From: Alphaproteobacteria bacterium
GTDB taxonomy: Bacteria; Pseudomonadota; Alphaproteobacteria; Rhodobacterales; Rhodobacteraceae
Assembly: GCA_009908505.1 (NCBI GenBank)
Contig: JAAAPD010000067.1
Span: 62,001-126,000, forward strand
Length of the DNA stretch: 64,000 nucleotides
Reading direction: 5' to 3'
Below the pieces are notes generated by a model. That model did no database searches and was not told where the DNA came from. It was given only the letters and a program-made list of their open reading frames with translations. Position 1 is the stretch's first letter, and each line of letters starts with the position of its first letter. Below, piece after piece: positions 41,992-51,223 of this stretch. Both the position numbers and the translations under genes were made by a program.

Positions 41992-42969
41992 CTATCCGCT
42001 TCCGATCAGCGCCCCCGCCGCAAAGACCAGCGCACCGCCCAGCACCACTTGGAACGTGGCCCTCAGGAATGGGGTTTCCATGAACCTGTTCTGGATCCAG
42101 GCGATTGCCCAAAGCTCGATGAAGACAACGATGATCGCGGTGATCGTCGCGGTCCAGAAATCCGGGATCAGGTAAGGCAGCGCATGGCCCAGCCCGCCAA
42201 CCGTCGTCATGACCCCGCTGGCCAGTCCGCGCTTGAAGGGCGAACCGCGCCCCGAGATCTGCCCGTCATCCGACGCCGCCTCGGTGAAGCCCATGGAAAT
42301 CCCCGCCCCGACGGAGGCGGCGAGGCCCACCAGGAAGGTCGTCCAGGTATCCTGCGTCGCGAAGGCGGTGGCGAAGATGGGGGCCAGCGTAGAAACCGAC
42401 CCGTCCATCAGCCCGGCCAGGCCCGGCTGCACCCATGTCAGGACAAAGCGGCGATGCGCCTCGGCATCCTCGTCGCTGCGGGCCTCGTCGCCCAGATGCT
42501 CTTTTTCCAGGTCGTCCGCGGTGTCGGCATGGCCCGCCTCGGCGGCGGCCAGATCGCCCAGCAGCTTGCGCGTGGCGGCATCCGTTGTGGCGGCGGCCGC
42601 CGTTTCATAGAACCGTTGGGCGTCGCGTTCCATGACGCGCGCTTCGTCTCGGATACGTTCCAGCCCGAGGTTTTCGACCAGCCATACCGGCCGACGGGCA
42701 TAGAAACCGGCCACGTGCTCGCGCCGGATCAGCGGGATGGTCTGGCCAAAGCGTGCCTCGTGCAGATCAATCAACCGGCGACGGTGTCCATCCTCTTCTT
42801 CGGCCATGCCGTCGAATATCGCGGCCGAGGCCGGATACTCCTCGCGCAGCATCTCGGCATAGCTGCGGTAGATGCGCGCATCGTCCTCTTCCGAGGAGAT
42901 CGCGAGGGCGAGGATCTCTTGCTCGCTGAGATCCTTGAAACGGCGGCGGGACGAAACTCCTGGGATCAC
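41992..42969 (-). CDS. mbfA: Iron exporter MbfA-type: rubrerythrin-like N-domain plus VIT1/CCC1 membrane domain
   Basis: EEDDARIYRSYAEMLREEYPASAAIFDGMAEEEDGHRRRL di-iron motifs, then QPGLAGLMDGSVSTLAPIFATAFATQDTWTTFLVGLAASVGAGISMGFTEA; GTG start with AGGAG SD favoured over the upstream TTG. Confidence 0.9.
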   Translation of the reverse strand: MIPGVSSRRRFKDLSEQEILALAISSEEDDARIYRSYAEMLREEYPASAAIFDGMAEEEDGHRRRLIDLHEARFGQTIPLIRREHVAGFYARRPVWLVENLGLERIRDEARVMERDAQRFYETAAAATTDAATRKLLGDLAAAEAGHADTADDLEKEHLGDEARSDEDAEAHRRFVLTWVQPGLAGLMDGSVSTLAPIFATAFATQDTWTTFLVGLAASVGAGISMGFTEAASDDGQISGRGSPFKRGLASGVMTTVGGLGHALPYLIPDFWTATITAIIVVFIELWAIAWIQNRFMETPFLRATFQVVLGGALVFAAGALIGSG

Positions 42970-42983
42970 GTGCTCACTCCTCA

Positions 42984-43000
42984 ATTAGAATTATTCTAAT
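42984..43000. promoter_or_regulatory. Candidate Irr (ICE) iron-responsive operator of mbfA
   Basis: Perfect inverted repeat ATTAGAA-TTA-TTCTAAT, 15 nt upstream of the mbfA GTG. Confidence 0.7.
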
Positions 43001-43134
43001 ATGCCATAAGACTGTTGGATTTCAAGTCCAATCGATGGCACTTGCCGAGTGGAAAAATCCAAGGCACGGGATGACGCTGCGGCTTTCTTGCCGCAAGTGA
43101 ACCGTGCGGTTTATAGTTCGACTCGGGAGGAGCC

Positions 43135-43758
43135 ATGGCCGACGGCGACATCGAGATCAAGAAAGGCAGAAAATTCGACGAGGTGCTGGACGGCGCCCGG
43201 CGGGTTTTCATGGCCAACGGATTCGAAGGGGCCTCGGTCGATGAGATCGCCAAGGCTGCTGGCGTGTCCAAGGCGACGCTCTACAGCTACTTTCCCGACA
43301 AGCGCCTGCTCTTCGCCGAGGTCGCCCGGATCGAAAGCGAACGCCAGGCGAAGCTATCGCTGGACGAGATCGACCTCAACGGCCCGCCCGAACCTGTTCT
43401 GTATCATGCGGGCAAGAGGCTGATGTCTTTCCTGACATCGCGTTTCGGGCAACAGGTGGTCGGCCTGTGCTTCTCCGAGGCGCACCGTTTCCCGGAACTG
43501 GGCTGCATGTTCTACGATTCCGGTCCGGGATTGGTGCGTGATCACTTTCGTGATTACCTGGCCAGTGCCAGTCAATCCGGAAAATTGAAGATCGACGACC
43601 CGCTTCTGGCGGCCGACCAGTTCGCCGAGTTGTGCAAGGCGCGCATCTTCACCCGCATGACCTGCGGCGTGCAGACGGAATTCGACGATTACGAGCTTGA
43701 GATGATCCTGCGTGGCGCGGTCGAGATGTTCATGGCCCGCTATGGACCCAAGACCTAG
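43135..43758 (+). CDS. TetR/AcrR family transcriptional regulator
   Basis: VLDGARRVFMANGFEGASVDEIAKAAGVSKATLYSYFPDKRLLFAEV HTH; SD GGGAGGAG. Confidence 0.93.
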   Translation: MADGDIEIKKGRKFDEVLDGARRVFMANGFEGASVDEIAKAAGVSKATLYSYFPDKRLLFAEVARIESERQAKLSLDEIDLNGPPEPVLYHAGKRLMSFLTSRFGQQVVGLCFSEAHRFPELGCMFYDSGPGLVRDHFRDYLASASQSGKLKIDDPLLAADQFAELCKARIFTRMTCGVQTEFDDYELEMILRGAVEMFMARYGPKT

Positions 43759-44447
43759 TCCTTGCGACGCACTTCCATGTGATTGCCAGAGCCCCGGCGC
43801 AGTTCGAACAGCTTGAGTGACCCGACGAGATCGCTCAGCTTCTTCTTGCCGTAGGTGCGTGGGTCGAAATCGGGGTTCTCGGCGACCAGTTTCTGGCCGA
43901 TGGCGCCCAGCCCGACCCAGTCCCCCTCTTGGTCGACCGCATCCATGGCGCGGCGGATCAGCGGCACGGCCTCGGTCGGTTTGCGTTTGCCTGATTGGGG
44001 GACATCGTCCTCGGCGATGTTCTCGATCAGGACAAAGCGATTGCAGGTATTGCGCAGGCTGACGGGGGTCTTGGCCTCTCCGATACCGATCACCGAAAGG
44101 CCCTGTTCGCGGATGCGGCTGGCCAGCGCGGTGAAATCGCTGTCGGAACTGACCAGCACGAAGCCGTCGAAGCGGCCCGAATGCAGGATGTCCATGGCGT
44201 CGATGACCAACCCGATATCAGTGGCATTCTTGCCGGTGGTGTTCGACGGCAATTGCCGCTGGACCAGGCCCAGCTCGGCGGCGGTCTTTTTCCAGCCCGA
44301 AAGGTGGCCGCTGGACCAGTCCCCGTAGACCCGGCGCAGGGCCGGTTCGCCGAACTGGGTAATTTCCTTCAGAACCGCCTCGGCATGTTTTGACGAAACG
44401 TTGTCCGCGTCGATCAACACGGCAAAGAGGCTGTTCTGATCCGGCAT
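43755..44447 (-). CDS. NYN domain protein with C-terminal OST-HTH/LOTUS-like domain
   Basis: FAVLIDADNVSSKHAEAVL, DIGLVIDAMDILHSGRFDGFVLVSSDSDFTALASRIREQGLSVIGIGE; C-terminal LGAIGQKLVAENPDFDPRTYGKKKLSDLVGSLKLFELRR. Confidence 0.9.
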   Translation of the reverse strand: MPDQNSLFAVLIDADNVSSKHAEAVLKEITQFGEPALRRVYGDWSSGHLSGWKKTAAELGLVQRQLPSNTTGKNATDIGLVIDAMDILHSGRFDGFVLVSSDSDFTALASRIREQGLSVIGIGEAKTPVSLRNTCNRFVLIENIAEDDVPQSGKRKPTEAVPLIRRAMDAVDQEGDWVGLGAIGQKLVAENPDFDPRTYGKKKLSDLVGSLKLFELRRGSGNHMEVRRKD

Positions 44448-44467
44448 GGCGTCGCTTTCTGCTGGTG

Positions 44468-45580
44468 TCAGTAAACCACGACCGACCGGATCGATTCCCC
44501 GGCATGCATCAGATCGAAGCCCTTGTTGATGTCCTCAAGGCCCATCGTGTGGGTGATCATCGGGTCGATCTCGATCTTGCCCTGCATGTACCAGTCCACG
44601 ATCTTGGGCACGTCCGTCCGGCCCCGCGCGCCGCCGAAGGCGGTTCCGCGCCAGACACGGCCCGTGACCAGTTGGAAGGGGCGGGTCGAAATCTCGGCAC
44701 CCGCAGGCGCCACGCCGATAATGACGCTCTCGCCCCAGCCCTTGTGCGCCGACTCCAGCGCCGCGCGCATCACATCCACGTTGCCGGTGGCGTCGAACGT
44801 GTAGTCCCCGCCGCCGCCTGTCAGGTCCACAAGGTAAGGGACAAGATCGCCCTCGACCTCGGCAGGGTTGACGAAATCGGTCATGCCGAACCGTTCGGCC
44901 ATGGCGCGCTTTTCGGGGTTCAAGTCTACGCCGACGATCTGGTCCGCCCCGGCCAGGCGCAGCCCTTGGATCACGTTCAAGCCGATGCCGCCCAGGCCGA
45001 AGACGATGGCGCGCGCGCCGATCTCGACCTTGGCGGTGTTGATGACCGCCCCGATACCGGTGGTCACGCCGCAGCCGATATAGCAGATCTTGTCGAAGGG
45101 GGCGTCCTCGCGCACCTTGGCCAGCGCGATTTCGGGCAGGACCGCGTGGTTGGAAAAGGTCGAGCAGCCCATGTAATGCAGGATCGGATCACCATCGAGC
45201 GTAGAAAAGCGGCTGGTGCCATCGGGCATCAGGCCCTGGCCCTGAGTACTGCGGATCGCCTGGCACAGGTTCGTCTTGCCGCTCAGGCAGTATTCGCATT
45301 CCCGGCACTCGGGCGTGTAGAGCGGGATGACGTGATCGCCGGGCTTGAGGCTTTTGACACCCTCGCCGACCTCCAGCACCACGCCGGCCCCTTCATGTCC
45401 GAGGATCGCCGGGAAAAGTCCCTCGGGGTCGGCACCGGACCGGGTGAATTCATCCGTGTGGCAGATACCTGTGGCCTTGATCTCGACCAGGACTTCGCCC
45501 GCACGCGGACCGTCCAGGTTCACATCCATGATTTCGAGCGGTTTGCCGGCAGCGGTGGCAACGGCGGCGCGGGTACGCAT
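44468..45580 (-). CDS. S-(hydroxymethyl)glutathione dehydrogenase / class III alcohol dehydrogenase
   Basis: [66 protein letters not shown]. Confidence 0.95.
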   Translation of the reverse strand: MRTRAAVATAAGKPLEIMDVNLDGPRAGEVLVEIKATGICHTDEFTRSGADPEGLFPAILGHEGAGVVLEVGEGVKSLKPGDHVIPLYTPECRECEYCLSGKTNLCQAIRSTQGQGLMPDGTSRFSTLDGDPILHYMGCSTFSNHAVLPEIALAKVREDAPFDKICYIGCGVTTGIGAVINTAKVEIGARAIVFGLGGIGLNVIQGLRLAGADQIVGVDLNPEKRAMAERFGMTDFVNPAEVEGDLVPYLVDLTGGGGDYTFDATGNVDVMRAALESAHKGWGESVIIGVAPAGAEISTRPFQLVTGRVWRGTAFGGARGRTDVPKIVDWYMQGKIEIDPMITHTMGLEDINKGFDLMHAGESIRSVVVY

Positions 45581-45679
45581 GACAAGTCCTCCCTAATGGT
45601 CAGCCAGACCCTGTGGCATGCCGCGTCACGTTTCAAGCACCAGTGTTGATTTCCGAAGACGAAATGCGACTATGACCGG

Positions 45680-45955
45680 ATGAAACCGTTTGTGCATATC
45701 GCCGCCCTTTGCGTCCTCACCGCCTGTGCGCAGCCAGGGCCGCTCACCCTTCCGGACCCGGCCGAGGACAGCTGCGGCGCCGCGCCCCACGCGGCGCTGG
45801 TGGGTCAAGATGCGACCGCGCTGGAACGGGTTCTGATCATCGGGCCGGTGCGCGTTATCCGCCCCGGCATGGCCGTGACGATGGACTATCGGCCCGACCG
45901 GATCAATTTCGAGATCGGACAGGATGGTCGTATCGTGCGCATCTATTGTGGATGA
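45680..45955 (+). CDS. I78 family peptidase inhibitor-like lipoprotein
   Basis: Lipobox VLTACAQ; DSCGAAPHAALVGQDA...VRVIRPGMAVTMDYRPDRINFEIGQDGRIVRIYCG. Confidence 0.85.
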   Translation: MKPFVHIAALCVLTACAQPGPLTLPDPAEDSCGAAPHAALVGQDATALERVLIIGPVRVIRPGMAVTMDYRPDRINFEIGQDGRIVRIYCG

Positions 45956-46016
45956 TTCAAACGCTGTTTCGACCAGCGGGCTTGAAAAACACGCGCTTTG
46001 CAGCAAGTCTGGCAAG

Positions 46017-46358
46017 ATGAATGCGCAGCCGCCCACCCCGTTGCAGGTCCGCGAAAGCCAGAAAGTGGCGTTTCACCGCACTGAACTCAACATTATCCTG
46101 TCGCTCTACGGGCGGATGGTCGCCGCGGGCGAATGGCGGGATTACGGCATGTCCTTCCTCAAGGATGCTGCCGTGTTCTCGGTTTTCCGTCGCACGGCAG
46201 AGGTCCCCATCTACCGGATCGAGAAACGCCCCAAGCTGCGCCTGCGCCAGGGCCAGTATTGCGTGATAGGAATGGAGGGGCAGGTCCTCAAGCGAGGCGA
46301 TGACCTCAAGACCGTTCTGAGGGTGCTGGAGCGGAAACTGATCCGGTCCGTCGACTAA
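46017..46358 (+). CDS. DUF2794 domain-containing protein
   Basis: VAFHRTELNIILSLYGRMVAAGEWRDYGMSFLKDAAVFSVFRRTAEVPIYRIEKRPKLRLRQGQYCVIG. Confidence 0.85.
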   Translation: MNAQPPTPLQVRESQKVAFHRTELNIILSLYGRMVAAGEWRDYGMSFLKDAAVFSVFRRTAEVPIYRIEKRPKLRLRQGQYCVIGMEGQVLKRGDDLKTVLRVLERKLIRSVD

Positions 46359-47179
46359 AGTCGCCTGCGGCTGGTCACGCCCCCGTCGCCCTGGGCCTTT
46401 ATCCGGCTGATCGCCGCCTGGGCAGGTTCATAGACGACGGCCATGTGGTGCGCATTGGCATGTATCAGCGTTTCCGGGTCCACGGCCATCGCGACATGGC
46501 CTTTCCAGAAGAGCAGGTCGCCGCGTTCCAGGGGCGCGTCGGGCGCAAGGGCCGCTCCGACCGCCGCCTCCTGCATGTCGCTGTCCCCCGGACAGGCGAT
46601 CCCGCAGGCCAGCAGGGCCACCTGCACAAGGCCCGAACAATCAATGCCCATCGTCGAGTTCCCACCCCACAGGTAGGGCACGCCGAAATGCGTCTGCGCA
46701 ACGGTCGCCGGGTCGGTGAATGGCCGGTCAAGCGGGCGCAGGTGCTTCTTGGGGATGAAGCCCTCGGGAGTCTCGAAATGGTTTTTCAGTTCAGACGTGA
46801 CCGTGACCCGCGCGAAAAAGCCAAGCCGCATCAGGTCGGGCGATTTGAAATCCGGTGCGGTATAAAGATGCGTCGCCGGGGTCGCCACGAAATGGGTGGC
46901 CGTCTTGGCAGGCCCCAGCGCATCGCTGGACAGGTAGCCGACATAGCCATCGCATTCACGCCGGACGAAGCCCCAGCCGCCCCGGTTCTCGAAAACGGTC
47001 ACGGCCTCGCCGAATTGTACCTGCCGGTCGCGGGCGCCATCGGGTGCGTCGCGCAGGTCGGCACAGGGCAAGACAACGCGCTGCACGTCGCCATCAACGA
47101 AACGATCGGCCGTCACTTGCCCTTTCAGCCATTTCGCCGCGACGCGGCCATTGGCGGGCGTCGCTCGGCGATCGCTCAC
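46355..47179 (-). CDS. C40 (NlpC/P60) family peptidase
   Basis: FGVPYLWGGNSTMGIDCSGLVQVAL; GDLLFWKGHVAMAVDPETLIHANA. Confidence 0.92.
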   Translation of the reverse strand: MSDRRATPANGRVAAKWLKGQVTADRFVDGDVQRVVLPCADLRDAPDGARDRQVQFGEAVTVFENRGGWGFVRRECDGYVGYLSSDALGPAKTATHFVATPATHLYTAPDFKSPDLMRLGFFARVTVTSELKNHFETPEGFIPKKHLRPLDRPFTDPATVAQTHFGVPYLWGGNSTMGIDCSGLVQVALLACGIACPGDSDMQEAAVGAALAPDAPLERGDLLFWKGHVAMAVDPETLIHANAHHMAVVYEPAQAAISRIKAQGDGGVTSRRRL

Positions 47180-48552
47180 AGGTTCAGGGCCTGCGGCAGC
47201 GCCTGCAGCAGGGCCCGTGCGCCCTGACCCACGCCACCCTTCGGCCGGGCGGGCGCGGGGCTGGGCTGCCAGCCATAGATGTCGAAATGCGTGTAGGGGG
47301 CCGCCTCGACGAAGCGGCGAAGGAACAGCGCCGCGGTGATCGCACCGGCGAAGCCGCCCTTGGGGGCATTGTCCAGATCAGCGATGCCCGGCTCGATCAT
47401 CACCTCGTAGGGGTCATGGAACGGCAGGCGCCAGACCGGGTCGGCCACCGAGTCCGCAGCCCCGGCCACGGCGGCGGCAAGGCTGTCATCGGTCGAGAAG
47501 AAGGGCGCGATATCGGGGCCAACGGCCACCCGTGCCGCGCCGGTCAGGGTCGCGAAGGACACGATCTGGTCGGGACGTTCCTCGTCCGCCAGGGCCAGGG
47601 CATCGGCCAGGACCAGACGCCCCTCGGCATCGGTATTGTTGATCTCGACGGTAAGACCCTTGCGGCTGGTCAGGATGTCGCCCGGGCGGAAGGCGTCCCC
47701 GGCCACGGCGTTTTCCACCGCCGGGATCAGCACGCGCAATTGCACCTCGAGGCCCAGCGCCATGATCATGTGGGCCAGGCCAAGCACCGTGGCCGCCCCG
47801 CCCATGTCCTTCTTCATCAGGGCCATGGAGGCACCGGGTTTAAGGTTCAGCCCCCCGGTATCGAAGATAACGCCCTTGCCGACCAGTGTCAGCTTCGGGC
47901 CGGTCGTGCCCCAGCGCAGGTCGATCAGACGCGGCGCCCGCCCAGAGGCACGGCCGACCGTGTGGATCAGAGGCAAGTTCCGTTCCAGCAGCGTCGCACC
48001 CTCGGTGATCTCGACCGTCGCGCCAGGGGTCTGGCCCAGGGCGCTCGCCGCGTCGGCCAGTTCCGCCGGCCCCATGTCATTTGCGGGGGTGTTGATCAGG
48101 TCTCGGGTCAGGGTCTCGCCCGTGGCAATCGCTTCGATCCGGGCCGCATCCACACCTTTGGGCGCGGCAAATCGCGGTGCCCCCTCGGGCGCTGCGCGAT
48201 ACCGGTCGAACTGGTAGCCAGACAGGAGCAGCGCCAGCGCGGCCTCGTCCAGCGCAGCCCCGTCCAGCGTGGTTTCCAAGTGGTAATCGCCGGCGGGCAG
48301 GCCCTGCACGGCCTCAGCCACGCCGAACCGTTTGCGCCGCTGCTGGTCGGCGGTGCCCAACCCGACGACGACACGGGCCAGCCCGCCTTTTTCGTCGGCG
48401 ATCATCTGCCGTTCCCCGATGCCGGCGCCAAAACCCGTTGCGCGCAACCACGCGGCATGTGCCGGCGGCAACGCATCGAGCACGCCCTCCAGTTCCTCGG
48501 CCCGCAGGGCCTGAACAGGTATCGTGGCGTGATCGGACGACAGGAATTTCAC
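47176..48552 (-). CDS. Leucyl aminopeptidase family protein (M17)
   Basis: LVGKGVIFDTGGLNLKPGASMALMKKDMGGAA; NTDAEGRLVLADAL. Confidence 0.94.
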   Translation of the reverse strand: MKFLSSDHATIPVQALRAEELEGVLDALPPAHAAWLRATGFGAGIGERQMIADEKGGLARVVVGLGTADQQRRKRFGVAEAVQGLPAGDYHLETTLDGAALDEAALALLLSGYQFDRYRAAPEGAPRFAAPKGVDAARIEAIATGETLTRDLINTPANDMGPAELADAASALGQTPGATVEITEGATLLERNLPLIHTVGRASGRAPRLIDLRWGTTGPKLTLVGKGVIFDTGGLNLKPGASMALMKKDMGGAATVLGLAHMIMALGLEVQLRVLIPAVENAVAGDAFRPGDILTSRKGLTVEINNTDAEGRLVLADALALADEERPDQIVSFATLTGAARVAVGPDIAPFFSTDDSLAAAVAGAADSVADPVWRLPFHDPYEVMIEPGIADLDNAPKGGFAGAITAALFLRRFVEAAPYTHFDIYGWQPSPAPARPKGGVGQGARALLQALPQALNL

Positions 48553-48617
48553 GGGCGGCCTCTTTCTTTCGGCTGTTTCGGCGCCAGCCTAGCCCATGAC
48601 GCAGCGGCTGCAAGCGA

Positions 48618-48998
48618 TCACGAGACCGGGCGGGACATGCCGGTTTCGTCAAGGCTTGCCGTCAGCAGGCGCATCAGCCGCGACAGCGTGGCCGCCAGCG
48701 CCGGCTCGTCCCCCACCGCATGGCAGAAATGGGCATCCGCACCGACCCGCGCCACATGCCGCATGCCGATCTTGTCCGCCAGCGCCACGATCGACCGCAG
48801 CCTGTGTTCCAAACGTTCCGCTTCGGCCAGACGATAATCGTCTTCCAGCCGCCGCAGATGCCGGCCGAGATCCGTCAGGCAGGTCTTCACGAAATCCTCT
48901 GCCTGCAGAGCATCTTCTAGTCCGGCCGTATCGCTCACCACCGGAAAGCATCGATCATGCTGTCCCGCGTCGCGCGGAACCAGTCTTACAACCTGCAT
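48618..48998 (-). CDS. Conserved hypothetical protein
   Basis: Intact ORF from MQVVRLVPRDAGQHDRCF; helical, no recognised domain. Confidence 0.65.
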   Translation of the reverse strand: MQVVRLVPRDAGQHDRCFPVVSDTAGLEDALQAEDFVKTCLTDLGRHLRRLEDDYRLAEAERLEHRLRSIVALADKIGMRHVARVGADAHFCHAVGDEPALAATLSRLMRLLTASLDETGMSRPVS

Positions 48999-49124
48999 AT
49001 CCCCATACCACCCCGACAAGGGCGGCCCTTTTAGTCACCACTGGCGCCACATTGGGCCGAAACGGTTTCCAACGTGCAAACGCGGGCCGTGATTTTCCTC
49101 TCGAATTTGGCTTGAAATGCGCCT

Positions 49125-49808
49125 ATGGCAGAACAAAGGAAGAAGGCAGCAGGTCAATCCATGCGCAACGCCAGCCCCCTCCCGGATCACCTGGTCAATC
49201 GTTATCACGGCTGGAAGGCCACCACCTATGCCCGGAACGAATCCTGGTATCAGCACCTGGCCGAAATGGGCCAGCACCCGCGCGCCATGGTGATTTCCTG
49301 CTGTGACAGCCGCGTCCATGTCACCTCGATCTTCGGGGCCGAGCAGGGCGAATTCTTCATTCATCGCAACGTGGCCAACCTGGTGCCGCCCTATGCACCG
49401 GATGGCGAGACGCATGGCACCTCCGCGTCGGTGGAATACGCGGTCACCGTTCTGAAGGTGGCGCACCTGATCGTTCTGGGGCATTCCAATTGTGGCGGCG
49501 TCAAGGGCTGCTACGATATGTGCTCGGGAAATGCACCGGATTCGTCCCAATCCTCGAGTTTTGTCGGCCGGTGGATGGAATTGCTGCGCGACCGGTTCGA
49601 GGCGTTGCCCGAAGGCCCCGAAGAGGTTCGCCTGAGGGAACTGGAACAGCAGGCGGTGCTGACCTCCCTGCGCAACCTTGCGACCTTTCCCTTCGTGAGC
49701 ACTGCGATGCAAGCCGGCCGCCTGACACTGCATGGTCTTTGGAACGATATCGGCGCCGGCAGCCTGTCCTGCTACGACCCGGAGACCGGGCAATTCGCAC
49801 CGATCTAG
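49125..49808 (+). CDS. Beta-carbonic anhydrase
   Basis: AMVISCCDSRVHVTSIFGAEQGEFFIHRNVANLVPPY; VLGHSNCGGVKGCYD. Confidence 0.95.
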   Translation: MAEQRKKAAGQSMRNASPLPDHLVNRYHGWKATTYARNESWYQHLAEMGQHPRAMVISCCDSRVHVTSIFGAEQGEFFIHRNVANLVPPYAPDGETHGTSASVEYAVTVLKVAHLIVLGHSNCGGVKGCYDMCSGNAPDSSQSSSFVGRWMELLRDRFEALPEGPEEVRLRELEQQAVLTSLRNLATFPFVSTAMQAGRLTLHGLWNDIGAGSLSCYDPETGQFAPI

Positions 49809-49878
49809 GGCAATTCGGCTTGCCCCGGGGTCAAATCGTCCCTAAGCACACCGGACTTGCGACAATCCGGGGTGCCTG

Positions 49879-50856
49879 ATGGCCGACATCCTTTCTCTTG
49901 CCGCCGACAATCTTCTGTCCCCTGTCATCCTGTCATTCATCCTCGGAGTCGCGGCCGCTCTGGGCCGGTCCGATCTGTCGGTGCCCGAGGCGGCAGCCAA
50001 GGGGATGTCGATCTACCTGTTGTTCGCGATCGGGTTCAAGGGTGGGGCCAGCGTCGCCGATCACGGGGTCGATGGCACCCTGATCGCGACGATCTGTGCC
50101 GGGCTGGTCCTGTCCGCGGGCTTGCCGTTGTTGGCCTTCAACCTGTTGCGCATCCTGACGAAAATGTCGCGCATCGACGCCGCCGCGGTGGCCGGGCACT
50201 ACGGGTCGATCTCGATCGTGACCTTCGTGGCGGCGACATCCGTGCTTCAGGGTCGGGGCATTTCATCCGAGGGCTACATGGTCGCGATCGCCGCCGTGAT
50301 GGAGGCCCCGGCGATCCTGTCCGCGCTCTGGCTGGTCTCGACTGGCGGGTCGGACCGGCGCATGGACGCCACCCTTTTGCGAGAGATCATGCTGAACGGG
50401 TCCATCGTTCTTCTGGTCGGGGCCTTCTTCATCGGTCTGGCCACGGGGCAGGACGGGTTGGCCAGCATCTCCAGCTTTATCGTCGCGCCCTTTACCGGCG
50501 TGCTGTGCCTGTTCCTGCTGGACATGGGTCTGGTCGCGGGGCGGGGGCTGCGCGACGTGCGCGGTATCCTTGGGGGCGGAGCCATCGCCTTCGGCATCAT
50601 GATGCCGTTGATCGGCAGCCTGGCGGGCCTTGCCGCGGCACTGCTGATCGGGCTCAGCACCGGGGGAACGGTCCTTCTCATGGTGCTGTCGGCCTCGGCC
50701 AGCTATATCGCTGTGCCTGCGGCCATGCGGGTGGCAATGCCCGAGGCGAACCCGTCGATCTACCTGACCTTGTCCCTGGGCATCACCTTCCCCTTCAACC
50801 TGACGGTCGGCATCCCGCTCTACGTGACGCTGGCCCAACTGGCCAACGGAGGCTGA
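49879..50856 (+). CDS. Sodium-dependent bicarbonate transporter-like permease (SbtA family)
   Basis: LSLAADNLLSPVILSFILGVAAALGRSDLSVPEAAAKGMSIYLLFAIGFKGGASVA; VLMVLSASASYIAVPAAMRVAMPEANPSIYLTLSLGITFPFNLTVGIPLY. Confidence 0.9.
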   Translation: MADILSLAADNLLSPVILSFILGVAAALGRSDLSVPEAAAKGMSIYLLFAIGFKGGASVADHGVDGTLIATICAGLVLSAGLPLLAFNLLRILTKMSRIDAAAVAGHYGSISIVTFVAATSVLQGRGISSEGYMVAIAAVMEAPAILSALWLVSTGGSDRRMDATLLREIMLNGSIVLLVGAFFIGLATGQDGLASISSFIVAPFTGVLCLFLLDMGLVAGRGLRDVRGILGGGAIAFGIMMPLIGSLAGLAAALLIGLSTGGTVLLMVLSASASYIAVPAAMRVAMPEANPSIYLTLSLGITFPFNLTVGIPLYVTLAQLANGG

Positions 50857-50857
50857 C

Positions 50858-51169
50858 ATGAAGACCCACAAGGCAAAACGCGTGGTCATCACGATCGAGG
50901 CCATCATGCAGAAGCGCCTGACCGACGCGCTGGAAAGCGCGGGCGTGACGGGCTATTCGATCCTGGACGTGATCGGCGGATCGGGCCGCTCCGGCGCCTG
51001 GACGTCCGAGGGCCAGATCAGCCGCGCCAGCGGCATGGTGCAGGTGATCTGCATCATCCGCGAGGAGCGGCTGGATACCCTGCTGGAAGCGGCCTTCGAC
51101 GTGGTGGACAAACATATCGGCGTGGTCACGATCACCGATGTGGAAGTACTGCGGGCCGAACGGTTCTGA
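50858..51169 (+). CDS. PII-like protein (SbtB-type)
   Basis: 103-aa PII-fold sequence; T-loop region GGSGRSGAWTSEGQISRASGMVQV lacks the GlnB/K tyrosine; starts 2 nt after the permease stop. Confidence 0.82.
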   Translation: MKTHKAKRVVITIEAIMQKRLTDALESAGVTGYSILDVIGGSGRSGAWTSEGQISRASGMVQVICIIREERLDTLLEAAFDVVDKHIGVVTITDVEVLRAERF

Positions 51170-51175
51170 AACGAA

Positions 51176-51199
51176 AATGCCCGCGGCGAGGCGGGCATT
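51176..51199. terminator. Probable bidirectional terminator between the PII-like gene and asd
   Basis: Perfect 9-bp stem AATGCCCGC-GGCGAG-GCGGGCATT. Confidence 0.65.
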
Positions 51200-51223
51200 C
51201 CAGGGTCGTGGCGGCAAGTCGCG

